From: Camellia lanceoleosa
Lineage: Eukaryota > Streptophyta > Magnoliopsida > Ericales > Theaceae
Assembly: GCA_025200525.1 (NCBI GenBank)
Contig: CM045770.1
Location: 121,125,429-121,189,428, forward strand
Direction: 5' to 3'
DNA length: 64,000 nt
How positions within the stretch are numbered: position 1 is the first letter of the stretch; each line of letters opens with the position of its first letter. Of this stretch, positions 22,991 through 34,100 are shown in pieces. The translations under genes and the position numbers were made by a program. The notes below the pieces were generated by a model. It saw nothing but the letters and a program-made list of their open reading frames with translations, had not been told where the DNA came from and made no database searches.

Positions 22991-24260
22991 GACTGTAAAT
23001 TTGACCGCTTATGAGTCGATTGCAGCCATAGATGAAGTTCGTGACGAACACCCACGGTATTACGACATACGAACTTTTGGAACAAACATACCGCCAGATA
23101 AACGCCAAAGACAAGAGGGCAATCGAAGAATGTCAGTCCAGTTGATCATCTGCGGGGTAAATCAGATAGAAGAGGTCATCCGGGAATGCATAAATTGTGT
23201 GTTGATCTTTGAAGAGTCCAAACGTCGATGGAAGCCATCCACGGGTGAATGCGGTGCACATATGAATGGGGTGATGTTGGCTAGAAAGATCCTTAGACAA
23301 GGTTATTATTGGTCCACCATGGAGGAGGATCGTATCGGTTTCACAGCGATGCCACAAATGTCGATTCATGCAAATCGCATGAACATTCCGCCAAATCAGT
23401 ACAACATGACTTCGCCATGGCCTTTTTACGTCTGGGGAATTGATGTGATCGGAGCCGCCACGCCGAAAAGGGTCAAATGGGCATGAGTTCATCCTCGTGG
23501 CGATAGATTACTTCACAAAGTGGGTTGAGGCCCAATCTTATGCGGTGTTGAAAGCTTCACACGCAAAAATTCATCGAAACAACATCATCTGCCGCCACGA
23601 GTCCCGAATGAAATAGTTTCGGACAATGGTTCCCACTTCAAGAAGGAGGTGATTGACTTGTTGGAGAAATACAACGTGGCTTTTCATAAGTCGTCTACTT
23701 ACCGCCGCAAAACCAGCGGTGCGGTTGAGGCCGGCAACAAGGATATCAAGCGCATATTACGAAGATGGTGGAAACCCACAGGTGGCGGATAAGTTGCCGT
23801 TTGCTCTATGGGGCTCTGAGGACTTCGATCGAACTTCTCTTGGGCGACTCAGTACTCATTAGTCTAGGGGATGGAGGCCGTTCTCCCAATTGAGATCAAG
23901 GTCCCATCATTGGGAGTATTGGCCGAGTGCCAAATAGCCGAAGCGGATTGGCAGCAAAGCAGGTTTGAAGAACTCATGCTCTTTGATGAAAGGAGATTGA
24001 AAGCACTGTACAATGCGTTCGGGTTATCAACGCAGAATCGCCGGCTTTCAACAAGAAGGTTAAGTCCAGAACTTGAAAGAAGGAGATTTGGTACTCAAAG
24101 ACAACCGAGCTCCCATCCACGACCAAGGGCAAGTTCGGACAATTGGTGGTCCCTACATCATCAAGTCAATCTGTCGGTGGAGGTGGTTACGATGGATCTA
24201 GATGGCTTGGAGTTTTCCCAACCGATCAATATGGACAAGTTGAAGAAATACTACCCTTGA
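22991..24260 (+). pseudogene. Integrase of the Tat-like element, frameshifted
   Basis: Integrase inserts the DNA copy into the genome. The zinc-binding region is partly seen (ARKILRQGYYWSTMEED, then the spacing CHxxC blurred), followed by MNIPPNQYNMTSPWPFYVWG and IDVIGAATPK near 23395-23470. The catalytic core continues in other frames: VAIDYFTKWVEAQ (about 23500), EIVSDNGSHFKKEV (about 23610) and the following KYNVAFHKSSTYR. The C-terminal part has MEAVLPIEIKVPSLGVLAEC (23871), LEFSQPINMDKLKKYYP and a stop at 24258-24260. Short indels, mostly one base, separate the pieces. Confidence 0.82.
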
Positions 24261-26073
24261 GAGGCTCGCTGGGCGAAAACCGAAAAAGGCGACCTAGAGC
24301 AAAACTTCGAGCATTGAAAATTTGAAAATTATAAAAGCGGGCTCATAAGGTTGAAAACCATAAAGGCGGCCTTGGCAAAAGTTAGGCGCAAAAGGAGCAA
24401 AAACACTCGGCGAACACTACTGAACTCGTAAGACTTGATTCCCATCTTTGGGATCGTGGCTTCATCTTGAAGTTCGATCACAATCTTTTCCCGATCAACT
24501 TTGTCCATTTTGACCATCTCGGTCATCTTTATTCATCGGCATCTATTGTGATCTCGATGCAGTGCTATGCAAACTAGGGGCAACTTTCCGTTGCAATGGA
24601 GTGTTCGATGTCATCGGACTAGGGGCAACTTTCGTTGCTATTGAATGGTGAGCCCTTTTTGAGACTAGGGGCAACTTTCCGGTTGCTAGGATTGGGGTTG
24701 TGTATCTCATTGTGATTTGGCGTGTCGATTCGATCCATATCGAAAATAGTTTTGAAAAGTTTTCATAAAGTTGACTTTGTTCAAATTAATCTTTTCACAA
24801 CTAAGACCATTTTGGACCAAAAGCGGAGGATTTTCGATACCACAACCTTCAATTTCATTAATTTCAAAAGCGAGTTCTTTTGCTCTTGCATACAATTGAA
24901 GTTGTTTTCATTACACTCACGCTAGAAAACTTTGAAAGTACTAATAAAGCAATAAATGGGGCATAGTCTAGTCGGTGTCCTGCGCCCCCTCGAGCTAGTC
25001 AAAGCTTGAGATGCCAACTTAGGCCCGGCTTGTATGGCCGAACTAAGCGAGTCTGGAATGGGAGATAAAATATCTGATGAGTCAAGCCGTCGAGGCGGAT
25101 CGGTATCCTGGAACTTCTTTGTAACTCATCATTTGAAAAGATTAAGCGAGGCGGCGCCATGCAATGCGATCTGGCGACAAGTTCGCATCCATTCGAACCA
25201 CCGGCTCTCGGGAGCATTAACTAAGCGTTGCGAAAAGTAACCCATGAAATTTGAATAGGCGAGCAAGAGTCCACAACTTGCAACTTCTCCATCAACTATA
25301 TCTCGGGGAGGGATGAAAAATGAGAGAATAAAGAATAGAGATGTCTGACGAGAGAAAAGTAAGATAAGGTTTTTTGCGAGAAAAGTCGAGCAGGGTCGAG
25401 TGATGTAAGCAAATACAAGTGAGCTTGGGTGGGAAACATTACCTATAGCGATAGTGGACTCCTGCCGTCGATTGTCTCCGGCAGTAGAAGGCATCCAGGC
25501 CTATCAATTTTGGATACACTCCATTATCCAGATAGTCCATCCGAAGTGCATCGTGTTATATTTTTGCTTATCGAGTTGTTGTTTTTTGCTTATTGAGTTG
25601 TAAGTTTTGTCGAGCTGTCGCGTTTTGTGTTTTGAGTTATTACTTTTTGATTACACAATTTTGTTAAGTCTTGTCTATTGAGTCGTTAACATTATTGTAC
25701 TTTGTTTATCGAGTTGTAAACTCGCTAAGATTCTGTTTTATTTCTTAGTGAGTCGTTTTGTTTTGCTTTGTTGCGTCGGTTCCCCACCTAACCCGGTAAA
25801 TACATGAGGCGCATTTCCATTCAATTCCATTTTGTGCAAAATAATGCGATGCGATGCTGAGAATTTCAAATACAACATCTTTTCAAAAGCTGTTTCATTT
25901 CATCATGTCTTACAAAAATAAAGGTACAAGTTTTACAGAAAATAAAACTGCCTAACAAATGTGCAAAGTGCTACAAACTACTAGCTAAAAAGTAGAATAA
26001 AGCAGGAAATAACATCAGTGCCCTCGGGAGCGAGAAGGGGGAGGCCCCCTCATCCTTTTCTGCGGGATAATCT
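24261..26073. other. Non-coding region after pol, with short repeats
   Basis: No gene is supported. It holds three stem-loops (24580-24686, listed separately) and, at about 25555-25770, a degenerate series of GAGTTGT or GAGTCGT words about 20-40 bases apart. This is the start of the long 3' region usual in Tat/Ogre elements. Confidence 0.5.
24580..24686 (+). repeat. Three GCAAC-loop-GTTGC stem-loops in direct repeat
   Basis: GCAACTTTCCGTTGC (24580-24594), GCAACTTTCGTTGC (24625-24638) and GCAACTTTCCGGTTGC (24671-24686) are each preceded by ACTAGGG and can each form a 5-base stem. The spacing is about 45 bases. They lie about 320 bases after the pol stop. Function unknown. Confidence 0.65.
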
Positions 26074-28226
26074 CTACATCATCATCACCATCTGGATCGG
26101 AGCTGTCATCCTCCGGATCCCCCTCAGGCTCGTCTCCGCTCTCGGAACCAAGACCAGGGCCTCCCTCTCCAGGAGACGCCGCTGACACATGATCTGCGAT
26201 CTCCTCCTCGTCATCCTCGACGATGGGTGCCCTGCGTCTGCGAGACGACCCTCATCGCCCTCCTCGATGAGACACGGATGGCCCGGCTCCTCCGATCCAC
26301 ATACCTCGGGTAGGTCTAGCACCTCGACCTCTCTGAGAGGGCCCCGTGCTTTGGCAGTGAGGAAGCTTATATCTGAGGCATCGAAGATGCAAAGTGCAAT
26401 ACATCGGTTCAAGCATAAGCGAGGGTAAATCGAGAATGTGAAAAGGGTGTGTGTCGGATGTGCTCACGGTCTATCAATATAGCGAAGGTCTAAAAGCTAG
26501 GCGGCATCGAAACATGCTAGTCAGGAAAATGAAGAGTACCTCTACACCGCGATGCTCATCTGCGTCTCCTCCGTAAGATCATGCCCTCGAATGTGGCGGC
26601 ATCGGCGGCTCGTCGTATATTCAACGAGGCTGCAAATACAAATGCAAAACTATCGATGCGGAATCAATGTTCAAATATCGTGATAAATCAAAGTTGAAAA
26701 AACATCTGGGCGAGTCGGGGTCTCTAACATATCTGTGATCGAGCGAGAGGCTCTAGCGGAATCTGGTAAGGCGTCCCCAAATCGCCGGTTAAATCAACTT
26801 GGTCGGCATATGACAGCCTGGATGATCAAGAGGCGGAGGGATCGGAGGATCGGCCCCCACCTCTGGATCTGCGCCTGCTAGAAGAAGGGATATCTCGTAG
26901 CATGGTAGCGACTTCGAAAAGAGTGCGCACGATGAGGTCCGTCTTGACCGCACTCCGTCAAGCGGGGCATCAAATATATCTTGGCGGTAGGTGGCGTGGT
27001 TCCCATCGAGATGATGCAACAAAGCATCAACGCCTGCGTATCTTGCCGACCTCCTCGGGGATAATCTATCGGCGATCCGCATGGTGTGCGGAGGCCTGGC
27101 GAGTGTCACGAGAATCGCCCCCATATCGGCGAAAGCGTTCCCGAGAACCAAACCTGCCGTTGGTCCCTCGGCGAGGAATCTATCTTGACAACAACTCGGC
27201 GCTCGAGTCTGAGTCTCGAGCTAAATCACGAAAGCGCCCAAAGGCGCGGGTGATCTGTGGATAACGATATACAATCGGTTAGAAATTAGATATCTGAGGC
27301 GGATCAAAGACAAAAATAAAAGGCGAGAGTTCAAGCAATACCTCTCGCTCGAGCGGTATCAAAGTATCGTCGCGAGAGAGAGTCTCTCGAGGCCTCGCCG
27401 GATGCTCACCTTCAAACATTAAAGAAAATGGAGTCATAGGAGGTCCCACCACCTCCATCTCCGGGCCAATGTGGGGAAGTACACATACACCCACAGTGAG
27501 GAAAGGCAATGAGTGTGAGTACAAAGTGCTAAAGGCGAGAATCTGAGAATGCAAAGTCTTGGCCGTGTGTGTCGCGGTGAATAAGTGTCTGGAACAAAAT
27601 GTAAATCAAGAGGGCAGAATGTACCTCCCGGGCTCTCCGATGGCCACGAGTAAGTCCCCTCGTGTGCGAGGCTGCGCTCATGTAGCGATAAGGTAGCCAG
27701 GGCAGTAGCGCCCAATCATCTTGGCTCACTGTGATAGGTCCACTAGGCGCTCGATAAGTACAACCCTACCATGTTCCTCTATCGGCGAACAAGGTGGTGC
27801 CGAGGAGGTACATAAGGAAACCCGCAGGCGTCTTGCTCCCTCCTCGAGTCTCGAGGCTCCATCTGTGGCCGTCGGAAATAGGAAGCAAACCGAGTGTCGG
27901 ACTCTCCAGAACCTCTGTCTCTGGTGGTGTGTCCCCAACAAATGCATCAGGACTGCCACTCACCCATATCCTCGTCATAGGGAATGGGCCTCTGCCTAAG
28001 TCTAGGCCGGTGAGCATAGCGAAATCCAGTGGGGTCATGGTCATGTCCCCGTCAGAAAAATGGAAGGAATTGGTAGTGTCCCACCTCTCTGCTAAAAGTG
28101 CAAATAGGGTCCTACTAATGAGGCAACGAGATAACCCTCTGCAGAATGGCCCAAATCCTGCAAGATCGACCAATCCAGGACTGACTTAGGAGCTCAAAAT
28201 ACCATTCCTTTCTTACTTGGAGCCAT
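26074..28226 (-). pseudogene. Antisense plant-mobile-domain (PMD) gene remnant inside the Tat-like element
   Basis: Reading leftwards, 28173-27766 encodes a 135-residue piece with ALLAERWDTTNSFHFSDGD and MTMTPLDFAMLTGLDLGRG. The ERWxxxTxxFHFxxGxMTxTxxDxAMLxGL pattern is the hallmark of the plant mobile domain, also found in the MAIN/MAIL1 proteins and in some gypsy elements. Later pieces in shifted frames (GRVVLIERLVDLSQ, then DWALLPWLPYRYMSAASHTR near 27720-27650) follow the same domain. Further left are low-complexity acidic and Pro-rich frames (26789-27151 and 26074-26412) that may be its C-terminal tail. A possible start, MAPSKKGMVF at 28226, is soon followed by a stop. It lies opposite to gag-pol, between integrase and the 3' LTR, where extra genes are known in Tat elements. 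Role unknown. Confidence 0.7.
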
Positions 28227-28420
28227 ATCCTCGCCTTGTCAGGAAACGAACTGCATTTAGAATCAATGCATGGATCGACAAATGAAGTGAAAATGAAGTG
28301 TGTGCAAATAAAAGCGAAAATGGTACGTGTGCAAATGAAGTGAAAGCAATTGCGTGTTGATAGAATTTGGTATTTGAAATTTGCGTGTTCAAAGTTTGAT
28401 TACATCGAGTTTGGGATCGT

Positions 28421-29320
28421 GTGTTCTACTCAACATCGATTAACGTGTGTTCGCTTCAAATTGGAATTGTGTGTTCTACTCAACATCGATTAAGCTGTGT
28501 GTTCGCTTCAAATTGGGAATTTGTGTGTTCTACTCAACATCGATTAATACGTGTGTTAAGCTTCAAATTGGGAAGTGTGTTCTACTCAACATCGATTACG
28601 TGTGTTAAGCTTCAAATTGGGACCGTGTGTTCTACTCAACATCGATGGGAACGTGTGTTCGCTTCAAATTGGAATGTGTGTTCTACTCAACATCGATGGG
28701 CGTGTGTTCGCTTCAAGTTTGGGGATGCGTGTTCTACTCAACATCGATGGCTGTGTGTTCGCTTCAAGTTTGGGGCTGCGTGTTCTACTCAACATCGATG
28801 AAGCTGTGTGTTCGCTTCAAGTTTGGGGCTGTGTTCTACTCAACATCGATGAAGCTGTGTTCTTCAAGTTTGGGGCTGTGTTCTACTTCCAACATCGATG
28901 AGTGTGTGTTCGCTTCAAGTTTGAGGCTGCGTGTTCTACTCAACATCGATGGGTTGTGTGTTCGCTTCAAGTTTGGGGTGTGTGTTCTACTCAACATCGA
29001 TGGATTGTGTGTTCGCTTCAAGTGGGGAATGTGTTCTACTCAACATCGATTAAACGTGTGTTCGCTTCAAGTTTGGGGCTGCGTGTTCTACTCAACATCG
29101 ATTGTGTGTTCGCTTCAAGTTTGGGGCTGCGTGTTCTACTCAACATCGATGGGTGTGTGTTCGCTTCAAGTTTGGGGCTGCGTGTTCTACTCAACATCGA
29201 TTGGGTGTGTGTTCGCTTCAAGTTTGGGGCTGTGTTCTACTCAACATCGATGGATGTGTGTTCACTTCAAATTGGGGCTGTGTGTTCTACAGCGTCGATC
29301 AAATTTGTGTGTTCACTTCA
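28421..29320. repeat. Tandem array of about 50-base units (18 copies)
   Basis: The core TTCTACTCAACATCGAT is repeated about every 46-56 bases, each copy followed by TGTGTTCGCTTCAA and then either ATTGGG or GTTTGGGGCTG. I count 18 cores from 28425 to 29287. The left third mostly has ATTGG and the right two thirds GTTTGGGG, so two subtypes are grouped. Reading frames cross the array only because of its composition. Its place, between pol and the 3' LTR, is where Ogre-type elements are known to carry variable tandem repeats. Confidence 0.92.
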
Positions 29321-31108
29321 AATCTGAAATGTTGTGTGCTTCAAGTTTAGAAATTGTGTGTTCAATTTCTAACTAAGGTGCCTTTGCGTTCACAATTATT
29401 CAATCGCCAAGTGTTCATGAAATTCAAGTGGCTAAGTCACATGCTCAAAATACAAATCTTGTGTCATAAGCTAAAGCGTGTGTCTAAGCATAGCAAAGGT
29501 CTGAGAATGCGAAAGATGCGGATAATAAAATACCTCTGCATCATAGGAGAGGTCTTGCTTTCGGGCTCGTAGAAGATCCGGTGCTCGATCGTTAAAATCG
29601 GTAAAATAATGCGGAAAGTGGCTGCGGAAGCCTATGAGCCATGGAGCATATCGATCGGGAAAGAAAGGCGAACCCGTGAGAATACCATAAAGTCAAAATC
29701 ATCTCGGACGCAGGAAAACCTCGTCGTGAGGAAAATGACACGCCATTGCGAGAAATCTGCAAAGAGGAGCAAAAATGAGCAAAATGGGCCAAAATTGGAA
29801 AAAAGTCAACAAAAGTCAACTCTCGAAATGAAAAAAGTCAACAAAAGTCAACCCCAGGAAAATTTTCCAAATATCGAAACAAAATTACCTCAAGTGGTGA
29901 AAATGAGGAAGAAGCCCCAAAGTCGAAATTTAGTAAACTTCAAAGTGCTTAAATCTGAAAGATTTCATAAAACAACTAGCGTGGGAGGCCGAGGACGTAT
30001 AAAATGCAGAATCTGAGAGAGAAAGTGGCCTAGAGCAAGAGGAAGAAGTTTTGCAACTTTGGGTGTGATTTGAGGCAATGGAGGTACATATATATAGAAA
30101 ATGCAAAAATGACCAAAATGCCCCTTTTTGGGGAGGTGGTGGCCACCACCTAACTTTGGCCCGGCCCCTCTACTTTTGGCCTGGCGATGGCCTCTCCTAG
30201 GGCTATGGTCTGGCCGACCATGTCCCCCACCCCCTCCCCTCCCTCTTTGCAAATATTGAGGAAAATCGGACTCCGGGACGAAAAAGTTGAAGAAAAGTAC
30301 ACTTTCTGGCGCGAATTGCTCCGCTGAAACTTTAATTGCAATTATTGACATGTGTCTCATCGTTATTCATCGAAATCGGAGTGTATCCATTTTAATCACG
30401 TCGTGACCTCTCCGGAATGTAAATCAGAGGCCGCGATCGGGTTGCCGTCGCCGGAATGCGCATTTTCCAGCTCGTTATTGTGCAACAACCGGGCATCCTG
30501 ATTTGTGCTCATTTGTCATTATTGGCTCCTAATTCGCATTCTCGTGATTGTTTTGCATTATCATGCATGATTTCTTGATATACCGAACTTTCTATGCTTG
30601 AGCATGCGTTGTCGCGCATTATCTTTTCTCGCGTTATGTTGCATTCGTTCACCGACACTGTGTGTGTCGAACTTTTGGAATCATAGGAATCATATTGAAT
30701 ATATGTTGTCGGCATATTGTTCTTGTTGCATTTCTCTATTTTGCAGGCACGATATTGTATGTACGGTTCATTTGAAATTTGGTGCGACGGGCGAATCAGC
30801 GAGTATCGTATCTTCTCCGTGTGAGGCGGCGAGAATTGAATGATTCTCGCATTCCTAAGCGCATGAAATGTAGTTGTTTGCTTTGCATTCTTGCTTAAAG
30901 CTGTTGCATCTATCTGTCAATACCGCTTCATTCTGACTTCTGCATTTGCATGATCATCGGCTCGCGCCTATCACTTTGCACTTTGCCCCTGCTGGGGCAC
31001 ATATCTCTGTTTATCTCGTATTGTTTGTCTAAGTCTTGGCCTTGTCAAAAATGGTGCGTCTCTGGGCTTTGACATTCACTCCGTCACTTCTTGACTTAGA
31101 GTTACGTC
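29321..31108. other. Non-coding 3' region before the polypurine tract
   Basis: No gene is supported. AAAGTCAACAAAAGTCAA is repeated near 29800-29850. The segment around 30127-30240 is rich in GGCC and GGTGG. A TATA-like word on the minus strand lies at 30088-30097. Confidence 0.45.
30088..30097 (-). promoter_or_regulatory. Possible TATA box for antisense transcription
   Basis: On the minus strand CTATATATATG lies upstream of the tandem array and the antisense PMD remnant, and is followed by a C- and T-rich leader without early structure. A transcript from here would cross the array before reaching 28226. This rests on sequence form and position only. Confidence 0.35.
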
Positions 31109-31118
31109 AAGAGGGCAA
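31109..31118 (+). other. Polypurine tract of the Tat-like element
   Basis: AAGAGGGCAA directly precedes the 3' LTR, at the place where second-strand DNA synthesis is primed. Confidence 0.6.
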
Positions 31119-34100
31119 CAGAGACACCCATTTTTGACCGACCTTAAGACTTCGAGCGTCACCGGTTGGCTTCGGTGATATTGCATCTTGTGCTTGTTCA
31201 GAAGTCGTGGTCACGGCCGCGTACCGCCTCCGGACTTCGAACCATCTTCTCTACCTTGTCTCGGTTTGCGAACGGGCTCGGTTTTCTCTGTTTTCTCTCG
31301 AGGAAGGGTGGTCCGTAGACTATCCCGGTGGCCGTGAGCTACGTTCGTGGCCGTAGGCCATTTTGCCCATTCGGGACGGTTCCGGTTTTGAGCCGTCGGG
31401 CCGTGTGCCTCGGCTCGGAACCGCCAACCATCTCCGAGTTCTCCGGTTTTGGCATGTGCCTCTGTTTTAGTGTTCCGAGGACACTGGGGCCCTGATGCCC
31501 ACTTGCCGAACACCACTTAGGTGCGGCGACCCATTTCGGGACCCCAAAGCGGTTTTGGTCCCGAGCATTCATTGCATCCGCTTTCTCCGGTTTCTGGCGG
31601 AGACCTCATTTTAATATTTCAAGGAACCACAGGGCCCCGATGCCCGCCGTGGCCGTATGCCACTTCGGTGCTCATAGCGGTTTGGGACCCCAAAGCGGTT
31701 TTGGTCCCGAGCATTCATTTCGCATCCATCTTCTCCGGTTTTGGCGGTACCTCTGTTTTGTCATTCGAGAGGACAGGGGTCATGAATACCCACTTGCCGA
31801 ACACCATTTCCGCACCCATGACCCATTTTCGGGATCGATTTGCTCGGTTTTGGCCGACGTTCATTTCTCATTAGTTTTGTTCAAACTTGGCGGTACCTCT
31901 GTTTCAACATCGGGAAGATCCTTTGGGGGTGGGAGGCCAGCAATTATCGAGATAACGGTTTGCTCCTCCGGAGCCCGTTTTGCTCATAGGGCCAATGTTG
32001 AACACCTTGGGGTATTTTCTTCCAACCAAAGTTACATATCGTGATCGGGACACACAGGAGGATCCTACCAACTCTTGGTCGGCGAAGCTGTGAGTTTCAT
32101 TTTTGGGCCTCCTTCAAGCTCTATGTTGTGGCTCTGGTTCGGTGTTGCCAAATTGCGACCTGGGAACCTTGTCGTACACATATGGGAGGACACTTTGGTA
32201 TGGTGGTCGGCCAGAAATTGTGCCTTTCATTTTTGGGCCTCTCCTTCAAGCTCTATGTTGTGGCTCCTGGTTAAGTGTTGCCAAATTCGACCACAGGGCC
32301 TTATTCTACACATGGGAGGACACTTGTGTATGGTGGTCGGAGATTTTACACTTCATTTTTTGGGGGTGGCCGGCCGGCCATGGTAGGTGGCTGGCCGACC
32401 AGGTGAGGTGGGTGGCCGGCCACCTCCTAAATTACTGGGGCCAGATTCTTGCTTCTGACTGTCCGGATATCTTCCAACATATCCGGGGCATCCGGGGGAT
32501 ATTCCGGGAGGGAAAGATTGGGTGCTTTCCCTCCCCTTTTACACCCCATTTCTTGCCTATTTGAAGGCCCCTCCCCCTCCTTCTTCAAGGTTGGAAAATT
32601 TGTCTTCAAGAACACTTCTCCAAAAACCTCCATCTCCATAGCTAAAAACTCCAAAAAAGCTTCAAGTGTCAAAGGCAATTTCTTCATCAACCCTTAGCTC
32701 CACCATCCATACTACCATTCCAGCTAGGAAGTGAATTTCAGAGGTTGAGAAGCTACAAATCAGAGCCAAGAATCAAAGAAAGACAAGTCTTCAAGGGTAA
32801 GTCCTCAAAACCAACTTTTAGGGCTTTTTCTTGATTCATTTCTATACTCTATTTGGTTGAGAATTAGGGCTCCGACCCATACTGATTTTGTGCTTGTTTT
32901 GAGCCCCTCTACAACTTTGTAGAAGGGCTCAACTTCATTTGGTGTCTCCATGATACACTTCCTTCAATATCCATCTTGTATGTCACCAATTTGCATGCTA
33001 ATTTTGGCCTATTTGCATTTGTTTTTGGGGCTCCGACCCCTACTGGTTTTGTGCTTATTTTGAGCCCCTCTACAACATTGTAGAAGGGCTCAACTCATTT
33101 GGCCATTCTATATACCACCTCTCTTGGAAATTCACTTTAGGCCCTAATTCTTGCATGCTTTGTTAGGCTTACTTGGCTCCGGATTTCAGCCTTCATCAGG
33201 CTTAGAAATAGCCTTTTTTTTGTACTCATTTCATGTTATGTTGAGGGCCTTAAGCCATTTGGTGTATATTTTTGGTACTTCCTTTGAAATCCATCAAATT
33301 TACCGTAAAATTGCATGTTTGATTAGGCCATTCTAGATTCTGTTTCTGGCCTTAATCAGGCTTAGAAAGTGTCTTTTTTTGGTCTTTTCTTCAAGTTTTG
33401 TTAAGGGTCCTTTCTGGTTTGGTGCATCCATGTGGTACCTCTCTTTATAACCTCTTTTGGGCTCCATTTTGCATAGAATTTATAGCATGTTTATGTTCTG
33501 TTTTTGGGGCTTCCATCTTCTGTAAATGTGCTTATTTTTAGGCCCTCTTCAATTTTGTAGAAGCATGTTTGTTCATTTGGGGTTTGTATATATCACTTGT
33601 CTCAATACCCCTTATTTCCCCCTTTTTTGCAAACTATTGTTGCCATACTTGTGATCATAATTTGGCCTTGTTTTGTAACTGAAAAATGCCATATTTGGGA
33701 CTGCCTTGCTACTGTTCTTGCTGCCATGATCATATCTTGCATGCATAGCATGGCTATAGGCCATTTCGGGGCTTAATTTCACACTTTCGGGATGAATGCA
33801 TGCTTGGTGTCATTTCGATTTGTTTCGGGCTGTTTTCCCTTTATTTAGGTGCTGAAATTCCATTACCATGCTTGCATATCATTTCCGTGCCATTAGTATC
33901 ATTTTTGCATTGCCTCGGTTTGCGTGCCAATGGGCAGCACTTGAGGCACCTCATTCTTATCATTCGGCCTATGTGAGTGTGGTTGAGGCCCTCCCATGTC
34001 GGCGTAAGCCCAACTTGCATTTTCTTCTACATCATTGCCTCGATTTGCGTGTCCGCTGCAGCGTTTGGCGACTTTATTTTACCGGCGGCCTCCTGTGAGT

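Noticed and set aside
28421..29376. Frames of up to 249 codons on both strands across the 50-base array, and a CRISPR-like look (fixed core with varied spacers)
   Set aside because: The spacers are themselves repeats of two subtypes, the host is a plant, and there are no cas genes. It is a tandem array in a retrotransposon.
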